This document shows, piece by piece, positions 1 to 12,715 of a DNA stretch of 64,000 nt. The notes under the pieces are model-generated. The model did not search any database and was not told where the DNA came from. It saw only the letters and a list, made by a program, of their open reading frames with translations. The DNA is from Archegozetes longisetosus. Lineage: Eukaryota; Arthropoda; Arachnida; Sarcoptiformes; Trhypochthoniidae. The position numbers were made by a program, and so were the translations under genes. The stretch is from positions 12,098,418-12,162,417 of the forward strand of contig JAEMBT020000004.1 in NCBI GenBank assembly GCA_018873245.2, written 5' to 3'. How positions within the stretch are numbered: position 1 is the stretch's first letter; the number at the start of each line of letters is the position of its first letter.

Positions 1-1817
1 ACACTGCTCGAAGCTGGACAAAAATATTCAAAGGGGGAACTAGAATGCATATTAAATTTTTTATGAAATTTTTCGAATAGTTATTCTTTCATACACAAAT
101 CGATCTCATTAATGGTTTTTCGTATAATTGTTCGAAAATTCCTCTTCTTTCAACTACCAATTGACATAATCTTTCAAAATATTTTTAAAAATAAATTTTT
201 AAAATGTTTTATTCTTTCTTAACTTGCCATCGTTGAAAAAAATATTTTCCCTAGTCTAAGTGGTTTTAGGAATAAAGTGAAGTTTTATTTTTCAAATATT
301 TCATTAAAACATTTTGAAAAACCGCGAGGATGGAGATCTCAATCTATAGTTTTAGACCCGAACTGAAGACTGAAGACTGGAGAATAAGCCTTAAAGTTGG
401 AGTTGTGGCACCCTTAGTCTCAATTCACCACAAGTTTTATTCACTGGGTAAAACCCTGATTTAAAGGCTGTGCCACTGCTTTGGCTATCTTTAGATACAA
501 GTATTTTCACTTGTGCAGACGAAATTTTATGTTTAAACTTCAACAATATAAAGTTAATTTTAGTTTCTTTGATTCTATTCCCTAATTAAAATCAACTCAA
601 ATTTAATCCTATAACTATTAGCACTAAAACTAGTTCTTAAAAGTTTTTTGAAATAAAGCTTTAAAGAATGTTTTTTCTCCAAAGTTCTGTTATTCGGAAA
701 CATAAAAGCCTCTAAAAAAGTTATGGTTTGTTAGAAAATAATTTGTCATTCTGTTAAAACTTGACATGAGATAATTGATAGCGCTTTGTTGAAAGAATCA
801 ATTATAAGAACAGACATGCAATATTAAAATTTTAAAATTAAAGATGAATTTTTCAACAATAGCGTTTTGGCACATATTACAATTTTTTATGGGTAACAAT
901 ACTTTAACACTTTTTTTAATTTAACAATTGATCGGAAGACTTATTGTGTTATTGAATGGTGAGCGCAAATTGAACTTGTTTCATATTTTTGACAAATCTG
1001 GTTGTTTCCCCTAAGTTGAACAGGTGATTGCCAAATATGGTTAAACCGGCAAAAATATGTATCTTACATGAAAGCAACTCTACGTCAATGTTTACAAATG
1101 TATCATGAAACATGAAAATAGAATGAAAAATGTCATCAGTTTTAGACTAATTCGTTGCTTCAAAATCAAAAGTAAACTTGAAGTTTACAAATAAAAAATA
1201 ATATTTGAGCATTACTTAAACTAGATTGAAAGCATTAGCAGCAAGTTTTTAATTTATTCGAACCCAAATATTTTCGTATTGTTATGAGTCAAATGTTGAG
1301 AGGGTGTCAGCGTATAAAAACACCAATAGATCTTATACTTTGGCCCAAAGCCATAATTAAAGTGTGCAATAATTGCATCTAACCATATATAAACATTGAG
1401 CCATACTTTGATGCACTTAATAATGTCTTATCACGACTGCGATGGAATACTATTTCTCTATTGTTCTTCCTAAATACACTAATTTTTTCCAATTCCTTAT
1501 AAAACATATGTACTTCAATAGTGTTAACTTTGTTTTTAAAGAAAATTTACAGTAAAAGTATTAATCAAAGTGATATAACACCTAATGTTGAAGTTTCTAA
1601 ATTTTGTCAGAATGTCTACTTTGGTAATAGAGCCATAATTTACTCAATCTTAATTTATGAAAAATTAATGGTTCTGAGTTTTTTAAATACCTTTTGCAAT
1701 TTTATATGATTTTTTAAGAGTTACTTGTTTTTAAAAATAAAAATCGCCATAATAAGCTTGAACTTAAAAATTTGTGGATTTCTCAAAACTTGTTTATTCA
1801 TATGTTGAGAAATTCTT
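1..1817. other. Non-coding left flank
   Basis: AT-rich DNA with many stop codons in all frames. The only open stretch of note (1521-1709, +) is 62 codons of AT-rich, low-information sequence with no recognisable motif. I see no RNA gene or repeat here; the distal part may hold upstream regulatory DNA of the ninjurin gene. Confidence 0.6.
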
Positions 1818-1827
1818 ATATAAATAA
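1818..1827 (+). promoter_or_regulatory. TATA box of the ninjurin-like gene
   Basis: A TATATAAATA match about 110 nt upstream of the ATG at 1936. At typical TATA spacing, transcription would start near 1850, leaving a 5' UTR of about 85 nt. This is inferred from position and consensus only. Confidence 0.5.
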
Positions 1828-1935
1828 TCCAAAATAGAAGTTAGCGTAATATCAACTTTATTGCTTTGTTTAAGTTTAAGAGCTGTTTCTCAAATCAGTA
1901 TTGTTTTTATATTAAAGCCAGAAGACGATACAGCG

Positions 1936-2671
1936 ATGTCGGGCGAGCCAGTTAACGAGATCAACACTAAACCAACTAATCCTCAAATGGATATGAATAT
2001 GTATGCGACCAGAAAAACGATAGCACAAGGTTTTTATAACAGAATATTGATCGAATCAATTTAATTGACGCTATTCCGATCTAAATCTTAGGTATTATGG
2101 ATCTCGGTTTGATGTGTGCGAATGCATCGCAATTGAAATGTAAATGAGTCCTATCGTTAGATGAAATATGATTTAGTTTAGTTCAGTATTATAACAAAAT
2201 TGTCTGATTTCGAAACAGATGTATTGCTAAACGCGGATCAACACAAATATTTCTCAGTGACGATAGCATTAATCACTTTATCTATAATACTTCAAGTGAG
2301 TGTCTAATGACAAGTGTGCAGACGTTGTTTTATCCGTTCTATCCTTTTCCTGTAGTCTCCCTTTTATATCGAAACTAATATAATATGATTGAACCAGAGA
2401 GAAAGTCTAAGTTTGAGATCATTTTTCTACTTAGATTATTGTTGGCATTGTTTTTATCCTTTTGGGTCGACTCAACATTAATTTCTACGTCGATAGGAAA
2501 AAGGCGGACCTCTTGAACAACGCATCTGTGATTCTCATCTTTTTAATAACAGTCGTTAATGTGTTGATCACAGCGTTCGGACCAACTGATACCCCATCAC
2601 AGCCTCCACAACAATCGTCGTGGACTAACTTCTATCCCGGAAAACTTGCGACCGACGATAACAACAAATAA
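1936..2671 (+). CDS. NINJ: Ninjurin-family membrane protein, 4 exons
   Basis: Exons 1936-2029, 2092-2139, 2219-2295 and 2435-2671 join in frame to 151 aa, the usual ninjurin length. The N-terminus is short and polar. The conserved block NMYATRKTIAQG then runs across the first splice site into IMDLGLMCANASQLK. After it come a hydrophobic helix (exon 3 into exon 4), the linker GRLNINFYVDRKKADLLNNA, and a second helix ending VLITAFG. Ninjurins are small plasma-membrane proteins, first described in nerve injury and adhesion; mammalian NINJ1 oligomerises to rupture the membrane during lytic cell death, while insect members are linked to stress and immune responses. All three introns are GT-AG with matching phase. 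The gene is convergent with the CaaX gene on the minus strand. The family call is strong; the individual paralogue cannot be named. Confidence 0.93.
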
Positions 2672-3064
2672 CTCAATATTTTATTCCCTAAGGATATTTT
2701 CAAATTGAAAACTCATGGCTTCGAACGCATCAGTTTCTATGAAAAATCTCACAAGTTTAGCAATTTAAAGAGTTTGGCAAATATTTTGATAGCATCAGCA
2801 TTTGTTCGTGAAATCGCTTCACTTTAATTGAACACACAATCAATAAGAAAATGCATCAGATTAACTACAATGCGGAAAACTTGCAATTTTATACAATTTT
2901 TTAAAATTGTACTGATCCAACCTTTTATAAGTATACATTCGTTATTAAATTACAAATTTGATCTACACCTTTAACTAACTTTTCATTTTAATCAATATTA
3001 ATAACATGACACTAATCTCCAGTATGATGTGTTTTGTACGCTGAATCAAAAATATTTAAATTAA

Positions 3065-3081
3065 AATAAAACGCTTTTATT
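3065..3081. terminator. Back-to-back polyadenylation signals
   Basis: AATAAA at 3065-3070 on the plus strand is followed directly by TTTATT at 3076-3081, which is AATAAA on the minus strand. Together they form a small near-palindrome, AATAAAA-CGC-TTTTATT. It lies between the ninjurin gene (stop at 2671) and the convergent CaaX gene (stop at 3311), so each gene could use its own copy. Signal use is inferred. Confidence 0.5.
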
Positions 3082-3310
3082 GATCTTATTTGATAAATGA
3101 AAACACTTTAAATGATGCCTGTTTAGTAACACATATAATGATTGTGTGCAAAAGTAAAATTAATATAAATGAAAGTGGAGTTCATTAAATATCGTTTTGT
3201 TAGCCTTAAGGAAATCATACGGAAATATCAAAATGAGATGGTATGTATACTGAAAGCATATAAACCACTGAGATATTAAAAGTTTGCTCAATCAAAGTGA
3301 ATGCGAAGCA

Positions 3311-4197
3311 CTACATAACTGAACAGCAGACACAGTCACGAATAGATGTGATCTCGTTGTTGGGTATATCATGCATAACGTGATTAGAACTGACTAAAAG
3401 CCTACGCAGCGACACAGCATTTGCACGTTTAACAGTTTGCGATTCTTTCAAATTATTGCAATCACTTGTGAAACTAACATTTTCACCCAAATCATTAGTT
3501 ATAGGAGCACTTAAATGCTGATGAGGTCGCACTAAATCGTAATCTCTATCACTATTTTGTTCGCTCAAATCGAAAACTTGTCCATTTCTGTTATTTCCAT
3601 ACTGGTTTTGATCTATAATTTTATTCAGCTCAGAAATAGTTTCTAACTTATTGTCAAATGGAAGCGATAGCGCACTCGATTCTGCGATTGCGACTTCATC
3701 TGCTAATGATAACTGATTGACGTAAATGTGATGATTGTTTTGTGAGAGGCGATGACCATCCGATGGTAATAAATCAACATTTTGATCATCAACAATTTGC
3801 CCAAATATGTGAACGCTAGCTCTAAGTTGTTCGTCATCAATAACTTGATTGTCAGATGAAATACAATTCTGTTCTAAGTGTCGACTGTCTTCAGTCCAAA
3901 CATCATCAATCGCTGGATCATCAAAGGCAATCCGATAGAGATCAGGCCTGAGTTGAGATGAAATAACACGACTTTGTGACTGAGAGCAAGCGTTCCTCAT
4001 TCGCGCCAATTGCAGAATGTCTTGGACTTCATTCTTGATTGCAGTCACATTTGTATCACTTTTGTTTTTTGGTGAAGGATTACTATAACCGGAGCTGACA
4101 TGACTTTTCAAATGACTTTCCTTACCACCATTATTGTCTTCATTTTGGGAATACTTGAGTTCTATGTTTGACAACATTTTCTTTATCACAAAATTTG
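3311..4197 (-). CDS. Orphan acidic, Asn/Ser-rich protein with C-terminal CaaX box
   Basis: A long open exon. The first good ATG is at 4177, giving 288 aa to the stop at 3311. A plausible acceptor (TTCCTCTGTTGCAG) places the exon start at 4197, and the frame is open up to it, so upstream exons to the right are possible. The protein is hydrophilic, rich in Asn, Ser, Asp and Gln, and predicted mostly disordered. Its last seven residues are CVCCSVM. CSVM fits a CaaX box with Met at the end, which favours farnesylation, and the extra cysteines just before it are typical palmitoylation sites. The mature protein is therefore probably tethered to a membrane by double lipidation. Vertebrate paralemmins end in a similar way (CCSIM), but I see no convincing paralemmin similarity elsewhere. 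Function unknown. Confidence 0.7.
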
Positions 4198-7100
4198 CTG
4201 CAACAGAGGAACTAAAGTCTTTCAAAAATAAAAACAAACAAGCCTTAACATAAATTTAAGTTAACATAAGAATAGCGTTGCTTTCAGATTACCAAAATCA
4301 CTCTTTTGACACCATTTTCAAGAAAACAGAGTGATTGGCATCAAATTTTTGGTGGACTTCAGGAAAGCGTAACTTTTGAATGAATACCGATAGAAGTAGT
4401 TACGAAGCAGTCTATAATAGAGTACTTGTCCGAACCAAACAGATATCTTAAGTATTCAGATTTTCACGTATCTGACGCCATTCAAGTGTGAAGCAAAGCG
4501 TGCACCGAATTTTCATCTACAACCGTATTACTAGTGAAACATCTTATGGCACAAATACTGCATTACACCAAAAGCATTTATGTCATCCAACATTACACCT
4601 CTTTTCGTTTTATTTTTGGCATCAGCCCCATAGAACTTTATTTGAATGTATGGCAGCCTCTCCTTAGCATCACTCAGATCTCAAGTGCTCTGTCTTGTCA
4701 TATATTTAGCTCAGTCTTCTACCACACCAAACTTTTGAAGGCATTACTGTTTCAAATTTAGCAAATAATCATTGAAAGAACGGATGCATTCATTTAATTC
4801 AATTCCTGAATTACTATAAAATATGTTTTATCACTCTTTTGAAAATTGTGAGTTATTTTGAAGGCCATCTCCTGTCTAAACTTCTGTCATACTTCTACTG
4901 AGAACTTAGTTATCAATACTAGTATTGTAACTTTCCAATTTTAGACTAATCAATTCATTTTGTTTATATAAGCAACTTGACAATTGGTCTGGCAATTCAA
5001 ATTTCTTATTCTATATGTTCTGCAAAAGTTGTGATATTTCTTCAAAATTTGTGCAAATTATTTATAGAAATGACTTGTTTTCCTGAAAAAGTGCATAGTT
5101 TTGCTTTTACTTTTGCACAGTTCTGTTCTTAAATCTGAATCAATTGTGAAAATTTCAATTGGCTTAATACAATAGACTTTGATAATGAGCTGAAGTGCAA
5201 TTAAAAATGTTGAAGTTACGCAGCAACTAACATATAACTTACTTCAAACTTCACTTTCTATGAAATATATTCAGAAAATAGTCTCAGAATCACAAAAATG
5301 ATTGCAACATAGATAGAATTGATCGTATGAACCCCAAGGAAAAATATAATATATTGACTATGAAGAGTCAAATCATATCAATTTAAAACTTTTATCAATT
5401 CTCTTACAGTATTTTTCATTTGATTCAAAAGATGTGTCAAATGTACGAAATTTTCCAGAATTGAGTCGTAAATTTACTTTCTATTCTACTTCAAATGTAA
5501 ATTTATAAAAAATAATTGTTCAATAATTGTTTCCTTAGAAAAAATAAATGCTTCAAATTGTTTCGAGTCAGAAATTAAAATGTTTCCTCAAATTGTCACT
5601 ATTTTTATCTATTGGTACGACATTCAATGTGGCACTAAAAGCAAAAACACTACAGAATAAATCAACTTTAAGAGATTGAACTATAATAAAATTTTTGTGA
5701 CACTCAAAGATTATTAAATTTTGATATCAATATACAATTTGCGTGTGTTGTGTGAATTTTGCACTTCCAAATTTGCATCTATCATCAGTATTCAAAAGTA
5801 TGTAATTCAATTGAATGTAGATTTAGTTTTTGCATTGAAAAAATCTAGACTAAGCTAACTTAATTGAAAAAATAATTGAAATTTCATGAATGTTTATTCA
5901 GTAAATTTCTTTTTAAAGTTTGGAATATACGCTAAAATGGTTTTGAAGCAGTTTTATTTTGCCGAAAATGATCTTTTTTCAGTCTATGTATAGCATTTAC
6001 CTTTGGTGTTGCAATAAATGGAATTGAAAAATATTGAATTATTATGAATGTTTATTCAAGATATTTTATTCTCGAAACGACCTGCTTCTCAAAAGAATTT
6101 GGATTATTTTTCACACCGAGCCTGTTGTGTATCACTTTTAGCTTATAGAGATGCAAAAGTTTTATTTACCTTTCAAGTGAATTTCATAAGCTTGTGTTAC
6201 AGCTAACCCTTCGGTAAATATTTTACAATTCTGAAATTCTTGCGATGAGTAAACAAGATGGGTATGAAAAGTGTGTCTCACTTAAGAATTTAATGGCAAA
6301 CAGATGACCTTAAGATAAGATGAGTCTGTAGCTCGTTTGGATTTTGCTGATTTGCTTGATTCGAGACTAAACCATTCCATATTTTTGGCATCAGTTCCAT
6401 CACTTACGAATTAGGGTGATTCAAATGTAGAATATACTAATTATGCGTAAACTATTAAATGTTTTAAGGCTTTCAGCATAATTTTCTAATATCTGTTAAT
6501 ATAAGTGCAAACCCACACGTCAAGTTTCAGTTTATAAGTTATTGATGGAAACTAATTTGAAAATGAGCAGAAACTAGCAAGTCATTAAGAATGAAAACTT
6601 TTCTCTCGAACAACACAAATATTTGGCAGCTAACGTTAAAATCAAGATCAAACGTTCACTTCAACAAATGCTAGTTTTTTATAAGAAGTATCTTTACAAT
6701 AACTATTATTATAACTTTATCTCATTATCATTAATGAGATGCAATTAAGACAGAATAAAATAATAATAGTGAAAGAGTGTGCAACTTCGTATGAGCAAAA
6801 TTGCGGTTTGCATTTAAACTAATTCTGTATTGAATGATGTGTTTACTTTTGCAAAGTCCTTCATTAGATTGCATTTATTTTCCGATTATTCGACTGAACC
6901 CGTACTTTGAATATTGAACATCTCATCAAGTCTTACGACGACAAACTTAGGACTAAAGACTAAACGATAAAACTAAATCGTAAATTTGAAATAAACATTA
7001 TACTCGCATAAAAATTAAAACACTCGAAAAACATCTTTGTTGCCTTGATTAACAAGTTTTATAACCTTTTCAAAATAAATGAATGAGGAATACACGAAAA

Positions 7101-9426
7101 TACCAAAATGTGATTGCATGGAATATTATTAAAGACTCTGATTTCCTTTATGATGCAAATTTCAATTTCAATCCTACGGCATTGTGTAGAACGCTTATCA
7201 GAATATTATTTTGAATACACATTGCATATATAATTGAATTTTTGTCAAATTTGTGATGCATTCTTAACGATTTGTTTAAAACTGTGAAATTACTCGAAGA
7301 ATCTCATAAAACCTACAAGAAACCCAATCTGAAGAATCAATGAATGTATTTAACCATTTGAAAAGGTGTGTATTCTTGAAGATAAACGCAATGCAAAACT
7401 TAAATTTGATTTAGAAAGTTTCACAAGCATTAACACACAGTAGTGTTAGCACGAGTTCACTACAGAGTTATTTTACTGTTTGGACAGCTCTTATTAAAAA
7501 TTCCAACTCTTTTCACATTAATTTTCTTTATCGCTGATTAAATTGCTTTTTGCGCTCAATATAACATTTAAAAACAGCATAAAACGTTAGTGAATCTACC
7601 TTACAAAGTAAAGATCATCAATAATTTCCTCTCAATTAATTGCATCTAAACTTCAATAAACTCTAGAATAGCAAATATGCAAAATAGCGATCGTTGTAAA
7701 GCAATTAAAACATTTCTTTTTATGATTTACCAATACAACAATACTTTTACTATTATTTGCCTAAATTATACTATGTTATGCAGGACTGAAATCTTTTGCA
7801 CTAAAAGGAAACTGATTAATACGCAAATATCAGCTGCAAATTGATTGCCAAAACTCTCGAAAATCTTTTTACCATAGAAATGATATTTAGGAGGATAGTA
7901 TGTCATTTATTCTACCACTCAATGCATTGGTTTTATACGCATAGGAATAAGAATTAATAAATAAAAATTTAAATAAGTATTCAATTGGATTCCCTGCAGG
8001 TAACTAACGTTTAAGTTTAAACTTTTTTATGGAAAATTTTCAGCAATGAGTGAATTTGTTCTTGGCAGTGCCAAATAGTGCACTCGAAGTTGTTAATAGT
8101 TTAGTTGAGAATAACTTATCTGTGATGTTGTTGAAGAGGCAGATAAACAACATGAACAGAGTCAGAAAAATACACAATTGAAGGACGAGAAAACTTTTAA
8201 GCTACTTCTGCTAATGGAGAGTGATCTTTGCTTAAAAGTTTTGATGCATTAAGGATAAATAAAATATTGGATAAATATACTTTGTTTTTACCCAACAAAC
8301 TTTGAATATATAAGATATTAGCAATAATAAGATGGAAACAAGAAGAAAAGTTGATCCTATTTTATTTAGACATTGAGATCGGATATTGTTAAAGTAAAAG
8401 ATGTTCTGTTCCTGTGACTCACACGTGTATTAAAATTGATGCATCATTCATGAGCTAAACCGAACAGAGAGAATCCGTTTATAATAAAACAATGTTTTTG
8501 AACATCGTTTGCATCAAATAATGAGCAAATACAAGTGCTCACAAAAACAAACTTTGGATTAAAAAGCTCGCACACTAAAATAAGGGTACCCTTTAATAAA
8601 TGACTTTTCAGCATTATTTGACGTGAAAATGAAGCAAATGCGAGCCCAAGCTATAAAGCAAAAGATAAAATGGTTATGAAGAGGTAGTTTTTATGCTCTT
8701 TTAGGCTTACAAAATACAATATGTCACGCATCCAAACAAGATCAAAGGATTAAAGGTTAGATACGGTTTATATTAGTTGCAAACTTTTGATCTGATGAGT
8801 GAAACCAAGTGTACGAGTAATACATTCAGTAAACATTATTATAAAGATAAACTCTTTTAGCTCTAATATTGAGTAGATCTCAGTGAACAACTGTAACATT
8901 GTTATCTAAGGTATCATTAAAATCAAATTTACACAAATATAACGAAGCAAATGTCATAAACTTGTGTATCAGGTTTCGCAAAAATAGTCATAAGCATTCG
9001 TAAGAATTTTATACTTAAGAAAAAATAACTTCTAAAAGTTATTACTTAAAAAATTCAAATTTAGGTTAAAATGCAATTGTTAGTCCTCAAAGTTAAAGAC
9101 AAGAGAAAAAGTTTTGCATTATTGTTGAAACGTGCCTTACTCGAAGTCATAATTAGAGACAAAAATTGAGATTTTCAATAGAAATTTGAAATATACAAGC
9201 CAAATGTATGTCTCTAATTCTCGTTTTAAGGGAACTGCCCCGCCAACAACAACCCAAAACTTCTTTCCTTGCCATTCACTACAGTATTAGATAATTCAAA
9301 TATTAGCACGATTTACAACAATACAGAACGAGTCTTAAATGTTTGATCAAAGCATACAGTAATACAAAACATGTTCCGCTATAACACATTTTTAAAATTC
9401 TAAAATTCATTATTTTTTGCCTTTAT
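4198..9426. other. About 5.2 kb without a supportable gene
   Basis: AT-rich DNA with scattered stops. The longest open stretch (4534-4761, +, 75 codons) has no recognisable domain, acceptor or donor. Short upstream exons of the minus-strand CaaX gene could lie here but I could not pick them out. No tRNA boxes, miRNA seeds with a foldback, or long tandem repeats were seen. Confidence 0.5.
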
Positions 9427-9434
9427 TATAAATA
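9427..9434 (+). promoter_or_regulatory. TATA box of the four-TM gene
   Basis: A TATAAATA match 61 nt before the ATG at 9457+38 (9495). An arthropod-like initiator region (ctcaactttcat) lies near 9450-9460, about 25-30 nt downstream of the box, implying a 5' UTR of about 40 nt. Confidence 0.6.
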
Positions 9435-9494
9435 CCAGCGAGAGATCTCAACTTTCATAAGTGTTTCTCACAAAATAAATAGATCTTTGAAAAT

Positions 9495-9969
9495 ATGTCG
9501 AACGATAACAAGAGGACTGGAGTTCTGATTTTAAGCTCAAGTCTATTGACGTTATGCAGTTATTTTGTAATCTTAACACTAATTAACGACGTTTATAACG
9601 GTCACAATTTAAGTACTTTGATCATCGCTATTATATCACTTATTGTTGCTATCATAGCTCTGATTGCCGTATGGATTAACCACTCATTACTGTTGAAGAT
9701 CGCGTTCTTCACTTCTATTGTAGCGTCTATCCTTTGGATAGTCGTTTTGATCGTTTACTTCATCGGTAACATTAGATTCTTATGAAACTTGCGTTTGTAT
9801 TATTGAGTGTGTTAATAATAAGCTAAATAATTGTTTACTAGAAAATGGCAAACACCCAAACAAATACATCAAAAAGTATGATTCGCCATACATTGTAAGA
9901 GCTGTTGCAGCCGCAGTCATGTCAGCGATTATGGCTTTATTCCTGTTCTTTATGGAGCCAGTAAAATAA
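9495..9969 (+). CDS. Small four-transmembrane protein, 2 exons
   Basis: Exons 9495-9765 and 9842-9969 join at phase 1 through a 76-nt GT-AG intron (donor gtaaca, acceptor tttactag) to give 132 aa. Without splicing, the frame ends after 96 aa and loses the last helix. Predicted membrane helices are at about residues 9-30, 41-60, 66-90 and 107-128. The first loop is short and polar (NDVYNGHN), and the loop between helices 3 and 4 is basic (KHPNKYIKKYD). There is no signal peptide apart from helix 1, no cysteine motif of the tetraspanin type, and no family I recognise. The last helix is rich in small residues (AVAAAVMSAIMA), often a packing interface. A clean TATA promoter and a working splice make this a likely real gene. 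Function unknown. Confidence 0.75.
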
Positions 9970-12137
9970 ACATTTAATTGTTCACATTTTCAATACTATT
10001 CGATATTTATATCTGGTTTTAAAATTTGAGAAAATATTTTAGAAAGTTTTTCATTTCAGTCCTTTTTGATTGTATTAGGCTCATCAAATTTATGACCAGC
10101 ATTTCTTCAATACATATTTCATAAATTTTACGATAAGCCAAGTTTTGTTTCTGCTCAGACTTCACGAAACCATATTTTCTTTGAAGTGTAGTTGAGTTGA
10201 ATTATTGAGAACAAGGGATGAGTGGTTTGGAGCCGAGTTTTTCTTAGAAGTTAATTCTATATAAGTGATAAAATTGAGTTATGGGTCGCTAAAAGTAATA
10301 TTTTTATAATTTAAGCTCTACAACCTAAAGTTTAAGTCACAGAAAATTGCTTTGAATCTGAATTTGATAGCTTAGAACAATTTAATGACTATTTTGCAAC
10401 TTTAACGGATAAAAGTTCGATAATCAGTTTATCGATAAATGATTGAAATGAAAAGTTTAGCTTTTATTTAAGCGATACCGAAATAGTTGTAGATAAACTA
10501 AAAATGAATCCGAAATTATAAAACTAAATACGAGCATTTGTTAAAGCTATCGACAAGTAAATATTTTTATCAAATGTTTATTCTTTATATGAGAATTTTC
10601 GTAAATCTTCATAAGTTGTATATTTGCTTTTGATAACATATGTTTAATAAGCGCTAAGAAAAGGAACAAGTCTTATGATTAGTTTTATCATTGAATATGA
10701 TATATTTTGTTTGTGTGTCAAAGCATTGAGTGATTAATTATGTTCTATGACTGAGAAACTACCCGTAACTCGTAAGTAATGTCTCACTGCGACAGACCAA
10801 CTTTTGAACAGATCAAACTGAAGATCAACAGTTTTCATGTGGTATTTCCTATCATATTGTTGAGAACGCATTAATAGTTGGCGTTGTAGACAAACGCTTT
10901 GCAAAGGATGCATTCGGGAATGGCTAAATACAAGTACTTGGTGTCCAATTGACAGCATTGAGTTAGAGGCAGACGATTAACTTAAGCCTCTGAGACTTGT
11001 TCACAATCTATTGGGAAAATTACGAATCGTTGTGACTCATTCTAATCGATGTGAATAAATCGTTTGACCAGACCAATTATCAAAGTATTCTTTATATTGT
11101 AATTTCAACCATAGTATCAAATAAGAAAATTTGGTCTCATCTCATAATAACATAAATCATTCAAATTTCGTTCAAAATCTAATAATAGAAGATATTTTGG
11201 CTATTACGTAAAGGACTTCACACTTGAACTCAAAATTCTTAAATATAAAATTAAATAGACTAATAAAGAAAGGATTTGGAACAGAGATGTAAGCAGTTTT
11301 GAGCTTTTATTTAAAAAATACTTTTCAGAGATAAGCATAACTTGCATATTTAGGATCATTCAAACCAAGTGATGGCAACTGGCGGAATGTGTATCAATAC
11401 GCCTGAAATGGTCAGAAGTTCGGTTTCAGGATAGCTTAAAAGCAAAGCTGTAGAAAAACCTAAAGTTGCGATCAATAGATTTAGCACTTATGTGGATATT
11501 TCGAGATATTCAAATGAAGAATTCAATTGTGAACATAGTGGTCAAAGTCGTGCAGTCGCATATTCGAAAAGTTGTAGCCAATCATTAGTTGTGACTAATA
11601 TACCGATATGACATTGAGTTTGCTTACAATTGAAATATCTCAATCCAGATTAGATTCAATTTCTAGGATCATATCAAAGATTAAAGAATGATTAATATTC
11701 ATTCGCTTAAATGACTTCATTTATTCTTAAAATCCTTGAATTTGAAGAGAATAAGGTTTATTTATAAAGTTATAACACAACTGTTACTTACAATTTGATA
11801 TATTATGCTTTTATCAGATAAAAGTTAAGTAAAGAAACAATCTAAAAGTAAAATTCGGTTTATATCAATATCTATTTCGAATAATTTTGCCATTAATATA
11901 ACCATTGAAAAAATAATAGCTATAACTTTCCTTATATAATACTTTAGTTGAATAAATTGAAAAACTTTCTTCAAAAAAGTCTTAAATGTTATTTAAAAGT
12001 TGAATCTTTACTGTTATTTAGTTAATATATTGTTTTCATTTATAAATATAAGTTTTAGATCTCTTCCATAGACTGTAATCTTGACATTTATATAACACTT
12101 TATATTCCACATAAGAGTGAGATTTCGCATTCAAATA
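9970..12137. other. Non-coding interval
   Basis: AT-rich, no supportable gene. An open stretch at 10734-10958 (-) of 74 codons shows no motif and no flanking splice pattern. Confidence 0.55.
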
Positions 12138-12715
12138 CAGTCAACCCTCCTTATACCGACACCTCTATAACACGACAACCTCTCAGGTTCAACTTTATCT
12201 GATCTCCAAAAATTCTTACGTAAAAGTTTATATTATAAAAACCTCTTCAGTTCGACACCTTCATATTCCGTAATCCGACAATAGTCTTCTCCTATCTAAC
12301 ATTCATTAGAACCTCTATAATTCGACACTGAGGTATCTATTTAATACACTCGAGATGTGCTTCTTTGGTCTAAATAAATTATTTCTGATGGTAAATAAAT
12401 CATCCATATTCCTCAACCAAAGCATCCTGAGCTGATTCAAAACGTTGAGAGTATAAAAAGCACTTTAGAAGCCACTGTTATTAAGAAAAATGTAAAGTCT
12501 GACAAGCCACTTTGAATGAATTTTTTAATTAAGAGTCCTTTAGTTATTTCTAAGTCTCTAAATAATAATAATTAAATTTTATTATCAACGCACTTAAATT
12601 ATACATCCTTATTCCGACATATCGAATTAAAGTGGTTTTTTACAAACCGACAACCACCATAAATCGAATAATATTGAGAGGAAAAATATCATGTCAGATT
12701 ATAGAGGTTTGACTG
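12138..12715. mobile_element. pogo/Tigger-like MITE (Tc1/mariner superfamily)
   Basis: A 578-bp element flanked by TA on both sides (12136-12137 and 12716-12717), as expected for TA target duplication. The left end starts CAGTCAACCCTCCTTATACC; the right end, read inward on the other strand, starts CAGTCAAACCTCTATAATCT. The ends are imperfect inverted repeats beginning CAGT, as in pogo/Tigger elements. Degenerate copies of the terminal motif (CCTCTATAATTCGACA-like) recur inside, near 12166, 12240, 12312 and 12603. The middle, around 12412-12515 (+), holds a coherent run of about 34 codons beginning PQPKHPELIQNVESIKSTL, which may be a remnant of a transposase tail. No intact transposase is present, so it would depend on another copy to move. 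Confidence 0.8.

Noticed and set aside
2414-2434. TGAGATCATTTT in a ninjurin intron resembles the 5' end of bantam miRNA
   Set aside because: Similarity stops after 12 nt, the segment is the polypyrimidine tract and acceptor of intron 3, and no paired arm is present.
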